64,000 bases of DNA, from assembly GCF_018861755.1 (NCBI RefSeq), contig NZ_JAHLEF010000007.1:1-64000 (forward strand). The letters run 5' to 3'. Numbering within the stretch: position 1 is the first letter of the stretch; every line of letters begins with the position of its first letter. The position numbers and the translations under genes were made by a program. Shown here piece by piece: positions 54,343 through 63,864 of the stretch. This DNA comes from Clostridium sp. CF012 (GTDB lineage: Bacteria > Bacillota > Clostridia > Clostridiales > Clostridiaceae). The notes under the pieces are model-generated. The model ran no database searches. It was not told the origin of the DNA and was given only the letters and a program-made list of their open reading frames with translations.

Positions 54343-54524
54343 AAATTTCCTCCTCTAAAAAAAATAAGATTATTGTGTTCTAATCTATATTTTTCTAGTT
54401 TCTCTAGTTTTGTAGTTTTCTAGTAAAGTATTCTACGTAAAAGTAAGAAACCCTTCATTCATTGCAAATTATTATATAAATGATTAAAATATCACCTGTG
54501 GCGCTGAAGTATCATTATAATCTT

Positions 54525-54565
54525 AAAGGTAGCAAATAACTTTAAATTAGTTACTTGCTACCTTT
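54525..54565. terminator. Hairpin downstream of the small hydrophilic protein gene
   Basis: A 17-bp stem (54525-54541 with 54549-54565, one weak pair) lies between the pulA promoter region and the 43-aa gene on the minus strand; the plus-strand side ends in TTTTT. It is best read as a terminator of the small gene. Confidence 0.6.
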
Positions 54566-54594
54566 TTCAAATTACATCATATATATGCTTTTAT

Positions 54595-54726
54595 TTATTG
54601 TCCCCTAGAGTTACCTCTTATGGCTTTCTTTGGTGTTGGTAACGGAGTTTTATTGTCACCTTTGGATTCTTGACCATTAGAAGACTTATTGTTACTTGAT
54701 GGAAACGCCGGTTTATTTTTAGCCAT
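54595..54726 (-). CDS. Small hydrophilic protein, 43 aa
   Basis: The ATG at 54726 follows AGGGAG seven bases upstream. The protein starts MAKNKPAFPSSNNK and is rich in Ser, Asn, Lys, Gly and Pro, with no hydrophobic core, so it is probably disordered. It ends KKAIRGNSRGQ. It may be a small stress- or spore-associated protein; I see no motif to say more. Confidence 0.6.
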   Translation of the reverse strand: MAKNKPAFPSSNNKSSNGQESKGDNKTPLPTPKKAIRGNSRGQ

Positions 54727-54824
54727 TATACCACTCCCTACTAATTAATAATTTTAACTTTTAATTTATTATATAGTTACATGGATATATATACAAGCAA
54801 TTTATTCATAGGCATTGCTTGAAA

Positions 54825-55067
54825 CTAGGAATTAACTTGTCTTTCAGAGAATATCTTATTAATAATGTCTACTCTAGAACTACCTATTATATTAGATATT
54901 TTTAAAGATAAGTTTCCATCCTTATAAAGTCTATCCTCATTTGCATTAATTAATACATTTATCTTTTCTTTCAGCTTTTCATAGGTCATAACATCGTCTA
55001 AATAAAAATCTACCAAATCCTTTAAACATGCTGCGAAAGCCTTTGGGTCCTTATAAATTTTTCTCAT
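54825..55067 (-). CDS. TIGR04540-like clostridial protein, 80 aa
   Basis: An 80-aa helical protein whose N-terminal pattern (MRKIYKDPKAFAACLKDLVD) and the following YLDDVMTYEKLKEKI match the TIGR04540 group of small clostridial proteins of unknown function. The composition is soluble and acidic to neutral. It lies upstream of the broken GGDEF-EAL gene on the same strand but is not obviously in its operon. Confidence 0.7.
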   Translation of the reverse strand: MRKIYKDPKAFAACLKDLVDFYLDDVMTYEKLKEKINVLINANEDRLYKDGNLSLKISNIIGSSRVDIINKIFSERQVNS

Positions 55068-55243
55068 AATGTACTCCTTACTATTAATTTAAATATTATT
55101 TCTTCTACTCTATTCTTATATTATATCCTATTATATTTAATATTTAAAGATATCTTTAATAAATAATCTTTCATTATTCATAGTATTAAGTATATGCTCT
55201 GTTCTGATCTTGTTTTTACAATACAAATATATATGTTTATATA

Positions 55244-56973
55244 TTAACTAACCAAAGTTTCTTTCAATAATTTAATTATTTCTACCTCGGGAACGGGTTT
55301 GCATACAAGATAACCCTGAAACATATCACAATCATGTTTTTTTAAATAATTTAATTGATCCATTGTTTCAACACCCTCCCCGATAACACTTAATCCCAAC
55401 TGTTTAGCTAAAAGAATTATGGTTCCTGCCATGCTTTTCACATCATCTTCGGACTTTATATCATAAATAAATGATTTATCTATTTTTATCATATTTATTG
55501 GTAGCTTCTTTAGATATGAAAGGGAAGAATATCCACAACCAAAATCATCCAAGGTTATTTTGCATTAATAATCACCCATTTGCCTATTTGTACAATACTC
55601 CCATTTTCTTCGGCCATACTTATAAATTTATCGGGAAAAATAAACCCATTTTCAGGGTGTATCCATCGAATCAGAGCTTCAAATCCCTGGATTTCTCCTT
55701 GCTTAACACCAATTATTGGCTGATAGTAAAGCACAAATTCATTGTTTTCTAAAGCTTTATGAATATTTTCTTGCATTTTAACTTTTTCCATTGCATTATC
55801 ACCCATTGTTTTATTGTAAAAAGTATGAGTGTTTTTACCGGACTCCTTAGATTTATACATAGCTATATCAGCATTTTTTAAAAGTTCCTCATAACATGAT
55901 CCATTGTCAGGATAAAAAACAATACCACTACTATAAGTAATACGAAAGATATTGCCGTTAATAAAAATAGGATTAGCTAAGGTCTCATGCAGCGTTTTAG
56001 AATAACTCTCTACTTCTTCCTTGTCTAGTGTATCTTTGATTAAAATAATGAATTCATCTCCCCCAAGCCTGAATGCCATCATATTATCATTTTGGATTTC
56101 ACTCAACCTTTTCCCTACATACAGTAGGAGCTTATCTCCTGCTATATGACCATAAGAATCATTCACAAATTTAAAATTATCTAAATCCATGAAGAATAAT
56201 GTAAATTTATTATTAATACTATCACATTTTTTAATTTCTTCTGTTACTACTTCACTCAACTTAACTCTGTTGGGAAGCCCTGTTACTGAATCATAGTAGG
56301 CTAAATTGTTTATTTTCTCCTGTTGTTCTTTTAGTTTAGTAATATTAGTAAAAGCTCCAAATACTGCAGTAGCCGCTCCATTTTCATCAAACTCACACTT
56401 AGTATTGGATCGTAACCATTTATAGCTTCCATCTTTAGACTTTACTCTGTATTCAAAAGATTCTACAGAAATTTTTTCTTTAATTTGTTTTTTAATACTT
56501 TTTTTCACCCTGACAATATCTTCTGGATGAACAATATCAAACCAAGCATTGAAAGGTTCCATTTCCCAAGTTTTATAACCAAGAATGTCATACAGTTTTT
56601 CTGAAAAATAGCGCCTTTTGCTAATCAAGTCACCTTCCCAAATAATGTCCATGGTCGACTCAGCTACAATTCTATATCTTTGCTCACTTCGCTTAAGTTG
56701 ATCTTGTTTTTCTATTAGCTCATATAATTTTCCCTTTAACTCTTCATCAGATGAGGCCATTTCCTCATAGATAGCAATAACTTCCTTATTTTTCATTTTA
56801 AGTTCTTTCTCAGCCTTTGTTCGCAGATAAATATTTCTTGAAAGAACAGAAACTAATATTAAAAGAAAAACTATTAGAGCTATTACAAAATATATTAATG
56901 CACTATAAATCTCCATTTGTAACTCCTTATAATTAACTGTCTTATTCGTTATATATTCTACATAATTACTCAT
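55244..56973 (-). pseudogene. GGDEF-EAL gene broken by an internal deletion and frameshift
   Basis: The first part (55555-56973, 472 aa) reads: membrane helix (about 21-43), coiled coil, PAS/PAC domain (about 97-215), GGDEF (about 225-385, signature LGGDEF intact) and the start of EAL (GFEALIRW), ending after WVIINAK. The second part (55244-55552) resumes at MDDFGCGYSSL and runs to the normal end. Against the intact EAL at 38 kb about 75-80 residues are missing and the frame changes. The product may still be a diguanylate cyclase; the phosphodiesterase is lost. Confidence 0.85.
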
Positions 56974-57490
56974 TTTTCCTTCTTTTCATTAAGATTTCTA
57001 AATTGCTTTAATTATAATGACAATATAAAATTAGAAATTACAACTATTTTTTAACAAAGATGATAACCCAGTTGTTTTCATAATATCGTTTGTATTTACT
57101 TTTCCAAAGGACATTAATGCACTCATATATAAGCTGAAATAATAAAAGAAGCTGTCCAACCTAATAATTTTTAAGTTATTAAAAAACAGCTTCTTTTACT
57201 ATTAGATTTGTATTATCTAGACACCTCATTATAAAAAAGCTTAAGTACCTTAGCTTTTTCCACTTACATCAATTGAAAAGCCTTTAATATTCTCATAGGC
57301 ATTCAATAAGCTTGTTTCAAAGCTTTTATTATTATTATTTTAGCTAGGGATGTTTTGTGCCAGCAAGTATATATATACAGATGATAGTTTTCCTATTTGA
57401 AGTTTATGTGGACTTGGAATGGCACAAGATAGACTAGTTAACATTCATTTTAGTACTTTTCTAAAAATACCAAAATGAAATTACAAATAC
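56974..57490. other. Decayed intergenic region with coding remnants
   Basis: On the minus strand two short coding-like scraps are visible: 57030-57126 (31 codons starting MSALMSFGKVNTND) and 57250-57340 (ending NIKGFSIDVSGKS, stop TAA, then a hairpin). Neither has a complete start. An inverted repeat (about 57147-57158 with 57189-57200) looks like a terminator. This fits gene decay. Confidence 0.45.
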
Positions 57491-57715
57491 TTAATTTTTA
57501 TTTTCTACTCTATATACCACCATATGATAAACTCTTTTATTAAAGTATCCCTGATCATCAGGTATAATTCCATATCCTAATTCACCACAGCCTTCTGCTT
57601 CATTAATATTCCAAATGCAAATTGTTCCAATTACCTTTTTTCGATTTTTCTGTTGAATAGCCCAAATAATCCATTTATTATTGTCAATACCCTCATTCAT
57701 TTTGTCAATATAAGC
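57491..57715 (-). pseudogene. Remnant of a GNAT acetyltransferase gene
   Basis: The 69-aa frame from the first ATG (AYID precedes it in frame but a stop lies just before) reads like a RimJ/RimL-type acetyltransferase: KWIIWAIQQKNRKKVIGTICIWN and CGELGYGIIPDDQG, then jumps to YFNKRVYHMVVYRVENKN, which matches the family's C-terminal strand. The N-terminal strands and the acetyl-CoA segment (normally (R/Q)GxGxA) are gone, so it is inactive. Confidence 0.75.
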
Positions 57716-57754
57716 TTAGATATATAAGTTTGTATTATATACAATTTTAATTAT

Positions 57755-58555
57755 TTAGCATTTTAATATGCCACTTGCCACGTGAGTGGCACTTAAGTAA
57801 TCGTATACTGATTTAGAAACAGTTCCTATAAGCTTTTTACCACATATATCGTCCATTGCATCCCAGGTAAACATGCTGAAGATATAATCCCCCTTTGGGG
57901 TATATACGATGCCTACATCATGTTTCATGTAGGGAAGATCTCCTGTTTTGTGAGCAATATGTATTTCCACGGGCAGCTCTCTTTTCATCATTGAACCATC
58001 TAACTGATTTGACATAATATCCAACATCTTTTGACTATAAAAAGGGTTTACCACTTTTCCTTCATAAAGTAAATTTAAATATTTAGATATATCATCTGCT
58101 GTAGTGTAGTTTTCATATCCACTTTTTTTAGCTGAAAAATCCATCATTTTTCTTGCTAAAACGGTGTGCTTCATACCATAGTTTTTAATAAAGGAGTTAA
58201 TATACTCCATACTAAGAAGAGATATCATTAAGTTTGTAGCAGTATTATCGCTTTGAATAATCATAAGTGTTATTAGATCTTGGATGCTATAAGTATTATT
58301 AGTTTCTAACAGTGAAATGATACTATAGGGCATTTTATCCTCTTCTTTAATAGTAATAGGATCATGTACTGTGAATAGATTTTCTTGTACACCTTGGAAC
58401 GCAGCACCCATAATAAATAACTTTATAATGGAGGCTGAGGGAATCTGCACCTCCGCATTAATTGAAATATGCTCATCAGTAGTAAAGTTTTTAATAAAAA
58501 GAGCATAATTTGAATTACTATTTAAAAGGGATTTATTTATAACTTCATCAAGCAT
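57755..58555 (-). CDS. Class A beta-lactamase-fold serine hydrolase
   Basis: A 266-aa protein without a signal peptide. It has the SxxK site (Ser42-Lys45 in ASIIK), the SDN motif (Ser102-Asn104 in QSDNTA) and KTG (Lys203-Gly205 in AHKTGD). The omega-loop Glu typical of beta-lactamases (Glu166) is missing: at the matching place MMDFSAKK has Ser (141). Hydrolysis of beta-lactams is therefore doubtful; it may be a cytoplasmic esterase/peptidase-like protein. Confidence 0.85.
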   Translation of the reverse strand: MLDEVINKSLLNSNSNYALFIKNFTTDEHISINAEVQIPSASIIKLFIMGAAFQGVQENLFTVHDPITIKEEDKMPYSIISLLETNNTYSIQDLITLMIIQSDNTATNLMISLLSMEYINSFIKNYGMKHTVLARKMMDFSAKKSGYENYTTADDISKYLNLLYEGKVVNPFYSQKMLDIMSNQLDGSMMKRELPVEIHIAHKTGDLPYMKHDVGIVYTPKGDYIFSMFTWDAMDDICGKKLIGTVSKSVYDYLSATHVASGILKC

Positions 58556-58642
58556 AATTATCTCCTCCTTTAATATCTTTAATTATAATTTTCTTAATAA
58601 AATAGATTGTGAATACACTTACTATAATAATATCAAATAAAA

Positions 58643-58671
58643 TAAGGAGTAGCAATAATTGCTACTCCTTA
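58643..58671 (-). terminator. Terminator of deoD
   Basis: A perfect 13-bp inverted repeat (58643-58655 with 58659-58671) with a 3-nt loop; minus-strand tail TTTTATTTGAT. Confidence 0.88.
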
Positions 58672-58719
58672 ATTCTAATTTTTCCTTACCGCCACTCGAG
58701 CTACACTCTTCTTATTAAT

Positions 58720-59433
58720 CTACTCAGCCATCTCTAAAGCTATTTTCATCATATTAGTAAAGGCTTCCTGTCTTTCTTCAGATGTAGTTAATTCATGAGT
58801 TACTAAATTATCTGAAACTGTTAATAAACAAGCTGCCTTCTTACCCAATACATTTGCATTATGGAATAGTGCAAATGATTCCATTTCTACTGAAGTACAA
58901 CCATGAGTTTCATAAATATCTTTATACTCATCAAAATTTTCGCGATAAAATACATCAGATGAGTGAACTCTATGTTTATGAACTTTAATTCCTAAATCCT
59001 CTGCAATTTTTTCTAACTTACTATTTAGCTCAATTGATGCAGGAATTGTGTCGTCGTTACATCCACTTTGAACTTTTGCATAAGTGGATTCACTCCAAGC
59101 ATCAGTGGTAAGTATTACATCATATAAGTTTAAATCAGCAGTGTAAGCACCACATGAACCTATTCTTATGATATTCTCAACCCCATAAAAATTATATAGT
59201 TCATAGGAGTAGATACCAATACTGGGCATACCCATCCCACTAGCCATTACAGAAATTCTACGTCCTTTATATGTACCCGTATATCCATATACATTGCGGA
59301 CATTATTAAATTTTTCAACATTTTCTAAAAATGTTTCTGCAATAAATTGGGCACGTAATGGATCTCCCGGCATTAATACTGTTTTTGCAATAATTCCCTC
59401 GTCTTTTACTTCAATATGTGCTGTTGGTATCAT
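58720..59433 (-). CDS. deoD: Purine nucleoside phosphorylase, DeoD type
   Basis: A 237-aa protein of the hexameric DeoD family: MPGDPLRAQFIAETFLE near the start, RNVYGYTGTYKGRRISVMASGMGMPS, RIGSCGAY and SDVFYRE, the conserved CTSVEMESFALF and SDNLVTHE near the end. It phosphorolyses purine nucleosides to base and (deoxy)ribose 1-phosphate. The ATG follows AGGAGG. It ends with its own terminator. Confidence 0.96.
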   Translation of the reverse strand: MIPTAHIEVKDEGIIAKTVLMPGDPLRAQFIAETFLENVEKFNNVRNVYGYTGTYKGRRISVMASGMGMPSIGIYSYELYNFYGVENIIRIGSCGAYTADLNLYDVILTTDAWSESTYAKVQSGCNDDTIPASIELNSKLEKIAEDLGIKVHKHRVHSSDVFYRENFDEYKDIYETHGCTSVEMESFALFHNANVLGKKAACLLTVSDNLVTHELTTSEERQEAFTNMMKIALEMAE

Positions 59434-59591
59434 GTTGAAACCTCCTAATAATTCTATTTAATTATACATTTACTATTATACCAAAAATAACAATATAAAA
59501 AAATGCCATATGTCACTATTTATATTAATATTTTAACTATTCATTACAAAAGATTAAGATCTAATGTCACAATTCCAATATTTACAAAGAC

Positions 59592-59641
59592 AAAGACCAT
59601 TATAATAAAAGTTCAGTTATTCTTTTATTATAATAGTCTTT
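59592..59641 (-). terminator. Terminator of prs
   Basis: A 20-bp stem (59592-59611 with 59622-59641) with one mismatch, about 30 bases after the prs stop; minus-strand tail is T-rich (TTTGTC). Confidence 0.8.
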
Positions 59642-59672
59642 TATATGTACTTTTTTTGTAAGTTACATTTGC

Positions 59673-60827
59673 TTAAACTGTTGTTTTATTTAGCAAGTCT
59701 TTTATACCTTTAGTCGCATCAAGTAGTGGTGCAATAGATTTATCATAATTCAGATTGTTTATTACGCTGGCAATAAACCCAGACATATCAACTTCGCGGA
59801 ACCATTTAGCCTCTTTAACCTCTTTGGGAATATACGTTAAATTTGTTGAATATATTCTTTCAATTAAACCCTCTTCATAAAATTTGTTAAATTTTTCAAC
59901 ACCTTCAGTAAATAATGCAAAAGTTGCCGTAACAAATATCCTTTTTGCTTTACGTTTTTTTAATTCCAATACTATATCGAATATTGATTCGCCAGAAGCT
60001 ATCATGTCATCAACTATCAATACGTCCTGTCCTTCTACTTCTCTTCCCATATATTCATGTTGTACTATGGGATTTTTACCATTTACTACTTTTGAATGGT
60101 CTCTCCTTTTGTAGAAGAGTCCGATGTCAAGACCAATTACACTGGAGTAATAAACAGCTCTATCCATTGCACCTGTATCTGGACTTATCACAAGTACCTT
60201 TGCCTTATCTACTAATAGTTCAGGTTCCTCTTCTAAAATCGTTTTCACGATTTCGTAAGTTGGATATAAATTATCAAAGGATATAAGTGGTATTGCATTT
60301 TGAACGTTTGGATCATGAACATCAAAAGTTATAATATCATTAACCCCTAATCTTTCTAATTCTTGTAGTGCAATGGCGCAATCAAGTGATTCTCTATGTT
60401 TTCGTCTATGCTGCCTACTTGCATATAATAACGGCATTATTACAGTTATTCTTCTTGCCTTTCCACCTAAAGCGGACAAAACCCTCTTTATATCTTGAAA
60501 ATGATCATCTGGACTTTTGTGGTTCTCAAAACCATACATTGTATAGGTACAACTATAATTTCCTACATCGGCTAATATGAATATGTCTTTGCCTCTAACA
60601 CTATCTTCTATAATAATCTTGCCTTCACCATTTGAAAATCGAGTATCGGTCATATTTATAAGAAAAGATTTTTCATCACTCAAGTGGTGATTTGTAGGTT
60701 CATTATCGTAATTTTTACGTTTTTCCATTAAAAGCTCATTAATCCTATTTCCCAGTTCTGAACTACTCTCCAATGCCATAATACCTAGACTACAGTAAGG
60801 AATACTAGGTAATTCTTTAATATCCAT
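59673..60827 (-). CDS. prs: Ribose-phosphate pyrophosphokinase (PRPP synthetase), long form
   Basis: Start at MDIKELPSIPYCSLG (60827), with AGGAGG and a typical spacer. The 384-aa protein has the PRPP synthetase sites RQHRRKHRESLDCAIALQ (flexible loop region), FDVHDPNVQNA, VISPDTGAMDRA and the PRPP loop DVLIVDDMIASGESI. It makes PRPP from ribose 5-phosphate and ATP. The length exceeds the classical form of about 315 aa, as in some clostridia. Confidence 0.93.
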   Translation of the reverse strand: MDIKELPSIPYCSLGIMALESSSELGNRINELLMEKRKNYDNEPTNHHLSDEKSFLINMTDTRFSNGEGKIIIEDSVRGKDIFILADVGNYSCTYTMYGFENHKSPDDHFQDIKRVLSALGGKARRITVIMPLLYASRQHRRKHRESLDCAIALQELERLGVNDIITFDVHDPNVQNAIPLISFDNLYPTYEIVKTILEEEPELLVDKAKVLVISPDTGAMDRAVYYSSVIGLDIGLFYKRRDHSKVVNGKNPIVQHEYMGREVEGQDVLIVDDMIASGESIFDIVLELKKRKAKRIFVTATFALFTEGVEKFNKFYEEGLIERIYSTNLTYIPKEVKEAKWFREVDMSGFIASVINNLNYDKSIAPLLDATKGIKDLLNKTTV

Positions 60828-61203
60828 AATAATACCTCCTTGATATCCACAAAAAAACAATTCCACTTACTATCAATTTCAACCTATATACAAATTTATC
60901 ATATATATAATTTTACCATATATATAATTGTAAAAGAACCCCGAAATATAAAATTCGACTTTTTTTCACAATATTTTTTAAGAATTCTGCTAAGATAAGT
61001 GCTTTCAGTGCAAAATAATAAAAATGAAAGTAGTCAAAACTATAAATTTTAAACACAGGTCTGAAATGTCCTTAAAATTTAGAATATTAAAGCGTTAGAG
61101 TATATGATATAATTATATGGCATTGATAAATAATTAAACGAACACTAATTGCTTATTAATTAGGCTTTTTAATTTATAATTGTAGATTGGAGATAAGATA
61201 CTA
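60828..61203. other. Intergenic region upstream of nudC
   Basis: About 375 bases of AT-rich spacer between divergent genes. A TATAAT-like box lies near 61105-61120. Close to nudC a short inverted repeat (CTAATT/AATTAG, about 61144-61165) followed by five Ts could act as an attenuator. No ORF. Confidence 0.45.
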
Positions 61204-62031
61204 ATGCATAATGAAAACAATATGACGAATTTTATACCATCAGTAGATATAGTTTTGCCTAAAACAAATAAAGACATTTATTTTTTATTTTATAAGGATG
61301 ATTTATTAGTTAAATCTGAAAACAATAAGGCAGTAATTCCCGCTATTCAAGACCTAGACAATTTAGAAATAAGTTATACTCAATATCTTGGATCTATAAA
61401 TGGGGAAAATTGCTTTTATGGAGAATTAATTAATGATGCTATTATCCCCCCCAATATGTATTTCAGTAAACTTAAGGCATTAACTCATCAGTTATCTGAA
61501 GACATGTTTTGGATAGGTGGGAGAGCTATTCAATTAGTAAACTTTAATAATGATCATAAATATTGTGGAAGATGCGGTACATTAGCTCAAAATGTAGAGG
61601 GAGAAAGAGCTAAAAAATGTCCCAAATGTGGGCTCGTAAATTACCCTAGAATTTCTCCGGCTATAATTGTGGCTGTTGTACGGGATGGAAAATTGCTTCT
61701 TGCACATAATAATCAATCTCCAAAAGAATTATATAGTGTGGTTGCTGGCTTTGTAGAGGTTGGTGAGACTTTTGAGGAGTGTGTTGTTCGCGAGGTTCAA
61801 GAAGAGACAGGGATTACTGTAAAAAACATAAAATATTTTGGAAATCAGCCTTGGCCCTTCCCAAATTCTCTTATGATAGGATTTATAGCAGAATATGCAA
61901 GCGGAGAAATACAAGTAGATGGAAAAGAAATTGGTCATGCTAACTGGTATAGTTCTACTGAAATGCCTTTGACCCCTGACAGTATCAGCATAGCTAAAAA
62001 ATTAATTTGTTGGTTTACTGAAAATTATTAA
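61204..62031 (+). CDS. nudC: NAD(H) pyrophosphatase, NudC type
   Basis: A 275-aa protein with an N-terminal NudC domain, a zinc ribbon (CGRCG and CPKCG) and a Nudix domain (GFVEVGETFEECVVREVQEETGI). It has the NudC-specific QPWPFPNSLMIGF after the Nudix box. NudC hydrolyses NAD(H) and also decaps NAD-linked RNA. The ATG follows GGAG. A terminator-like hairpin follows. Confidence 0.94.
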   Translation: MHNENNMTNFIPSVDIVLPKTNKDIYFLFYKDDLLVKSENNKAVIPAIQDLDNLEISYTQYLGSINGENCFYGELINDAIIPPNMYFSKLKALTHQLSEDMFWIGGRAIQLVNFNNDHKYCGRCGTLAQNVEGERAKKCPKCGLVNYPRISPAIIVAVVRDGKLLLAHNNQSPKELYSVVAGFVEVGETFEECVVREVQEETGITVKNIKYFGNQPWPFPNSLMIGFIAEYASGEIQVDGKEIGHANWYSSTEMPLTPDSISIAKKLICWFTENY

Positions 62032-62570
62032 ATCATCACCTGCGGTGCTGCAATATTAACGAAATCAAATAGAAGTTAGAATACTTAATTCTGAGCGAAT
62101 TAGATTCTAACTTCTATTTTTTTCTAATATATTTAACAATATTTTATCTCCTTAAACTATATATTGACCTGTTTTATCTTAATCATTAAATCAGTACTTT
62201 GTTACATACTTAAACTTAAACTATTACGGTAAATCTATCTTCTGTATTTCTAAGTAATTACATTAATGGCTTCTTAGCCGATTGCAATGGCAATCATCAT
62301 TGAATTCTTAGTATACTTATAGTTTTTATATATTTTTATGACCTCACCCCACTCTCTTATTTTTCAATTTGTTGGGGGTATCAAGCTTTGTTTAAAGATT
62401 TTACTAAACATACGATAAGTTGCGCTTCTTATATTTATAATATAGCACGCTAATAATACTTTGTCAATAGTTATTATTAATCAATATAGGAAATTTTATA
62501 ATTTCGTTCCATAATTTTGTGTTATAATTTTAATATATAAACGAAAATATCAAGGAAAAGAGGTTTTATG
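62032..62570. other. Intergenic region between nudC and the DUF4317 gene
   Basis: It contains the nudC terminator (62069-62117) and a recurring motif at 62035-62056 (see findings). A TATAAT at 62523-62528 may be the -10 box of the DUF4317 gene. I see no ORF or RNA gene in 62130-62500. Confidence 0.5.
62069..62117 (+). terminator. Terminator of nudC
   Basis: A 14-bp outer stem (62069-62082 with 62104-62117), extended inward by AATTC/GAATT, and a long T run (TTTTTTTC). Confidence 0.88.
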
Positions 62571-63746
62571 ATGAATAAAAAGGAACTTTCAGACATAAGA
62601 AAAGAATTTAAATTAGATGGTGGCATGATTAAAATCCAGGAAATTTATAGTGTTTATCTAAAAAAAGATAATGTCCAAATTGATTATGAGCCAGTTATTC
62701 ATTCAGAATTTGATTTTTTTGATAGAATGGATATGGATAAAAAAGAATTGTTTTTAGGTAATTTTAAGAAAGTACTTACTGGCGCTATAGATACAAAAAT
62801 TTTCGAGTTAGATTTTCAGAATATTGAAGAAGAAAATAATACTCAAAACATTCTAGGAAGTGCTTTAAAAGCGATCGATAAAAATGAAATTCAAAACTCC
62901 CTTAATGAACTTATTAAAAAGATTACTGCTAATTATAAATACGAGACTGATGTGGTGGTTACTTTTATTAAAGCTGAATGTTGGCTAGGTTCTAACCATA
63001 GAAATGTAGATGCAGATGAAAGCATTGATGATGCTATGCAAACTTTTAATTTCATTCTTTCCAGTGTCAACAAAATAGATATTCCAAAGAGAACTTTAAA
63101 ATTTGATTATAATGATAAGGAATTTAAAGCAAATTCTGCCTTAGATTCAGTAATTAATCTTAATTCGCCCTTGGAGGGATTCATGTTCCCCACTCTTAGC
63201 AATGGTTACTCAGATATGAACAAAATTTTGTACTATGCTTCAAAACCTAAAGAATTAAACGTTGCCTTCATTGAGCAGGTTCTTAACTGTGATTTTAAAT
63301 TTACTGCTGAAGACGAGAAAAATTGCTTTAGTGATATATTAAAGTCTATAATTGGTGATAAAATCAAACCTGAACTTATGCAAGATATTTATGTAAATAT
63401 TCACGAGTTGGCGGAGCAAGCTGAAGAAGGTGAAAACCCTATTATTGGAATTGCCGATATTAAAAATATCCTTAATAACTGTAATGCAGAGATTGTATGT
63501 GATATAGACACTGCATTCGAAGAAACTTGTGGTGTAAAGTATGATTTTAAGATAACCAACATTGTGCCAGAATTCAATTCAAAATCTATTAGGATTACTA
63601 GCGAAATTGCGAATATTACTTTAACACCTAAGGATCTAAATTCAGTTAAGCAGGTAAAAAATAAAGAGGGTAGAAGATGTCTGCTAATTGAAATTGATGA
63701 GGATATTGTAATAGAAGGATTTAAATTAGAAACGGAGGAGTTTTAG
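62571..63746 (+). CDS. DUF4317 family protein
   Basis: A 391-aa soluble protein from ATG 62571 (an ATG three bases earlier is equally possible). It begins MNKKELSDIRKEFKLD and carries IKIQEIYSVYL and the DUF4317-like segments DRMDMDKKELFLGNFKKVLTG and KAECWLGSNHRNVDADES. The family is found in clostridia with unknown function. No catalytic motif is visible. The gene has a bidirectional terminator downstream. Confidence 0.85.
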   Translation: MNKKELSDIRKEFKLDGGMIKIQEIYSVYLKKDNVQIDYEPVIHSEFDFFDRMDMDKKELFLGNFKKVLTGAIDTKIFELDFQNIEEENNTQNILGSALKAIDKNEIQNSLNELIKKITANYKYETDVVVTFIKAECWLGSNHRNVDADESIDDAMQTFNFILSSVNKIDIPKRTLKFDYNDKEFKANSALDSVINLNSPLEGFMFPTLSNGYSDMNKILYYASKPKELNVAFIEQVLNCDFKFTAEDEKNCFSDILKSIIGDKIKPELMQDIYVNIHELAEQAEEGENPIIGIADIKNILNNCNAEIVCDIDTAFEETCGVKYDFKITNIVPEFNSKSIRITSEIANITLTPKDLNSVKQVKNKEGRRCLLIEIDEDIVIEGFKLETEEF

Positions 63747-63810
63747 GGTTTATCACTCCCCCCTTTTAGCTGTTTTAATTATCACTACGATATATTAGTT
63801 CATGTTCCAG

Positions 63811-63864
63811 AATAAAGGGAGAATATTAGTGCATCTTAAAATGCACTAATATTCTCCCTTTATT
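63811..63864. terminator. Bidirectional terminator
   Basis: A perfect 24-bp inverted repeat (63811-63834 with 63841-63864), loop CTTAAA. It lies between converging genes and contains the stop codon of the truncated response regulator. Confidence 0.85.

Noticed and set aside
62279-62296. Short stem GATTGC/GCAATC in the nudC-DUF4317 gap
   Set aside because: Six base pairs without a T run or a conserved context; not a convincing RNA element.
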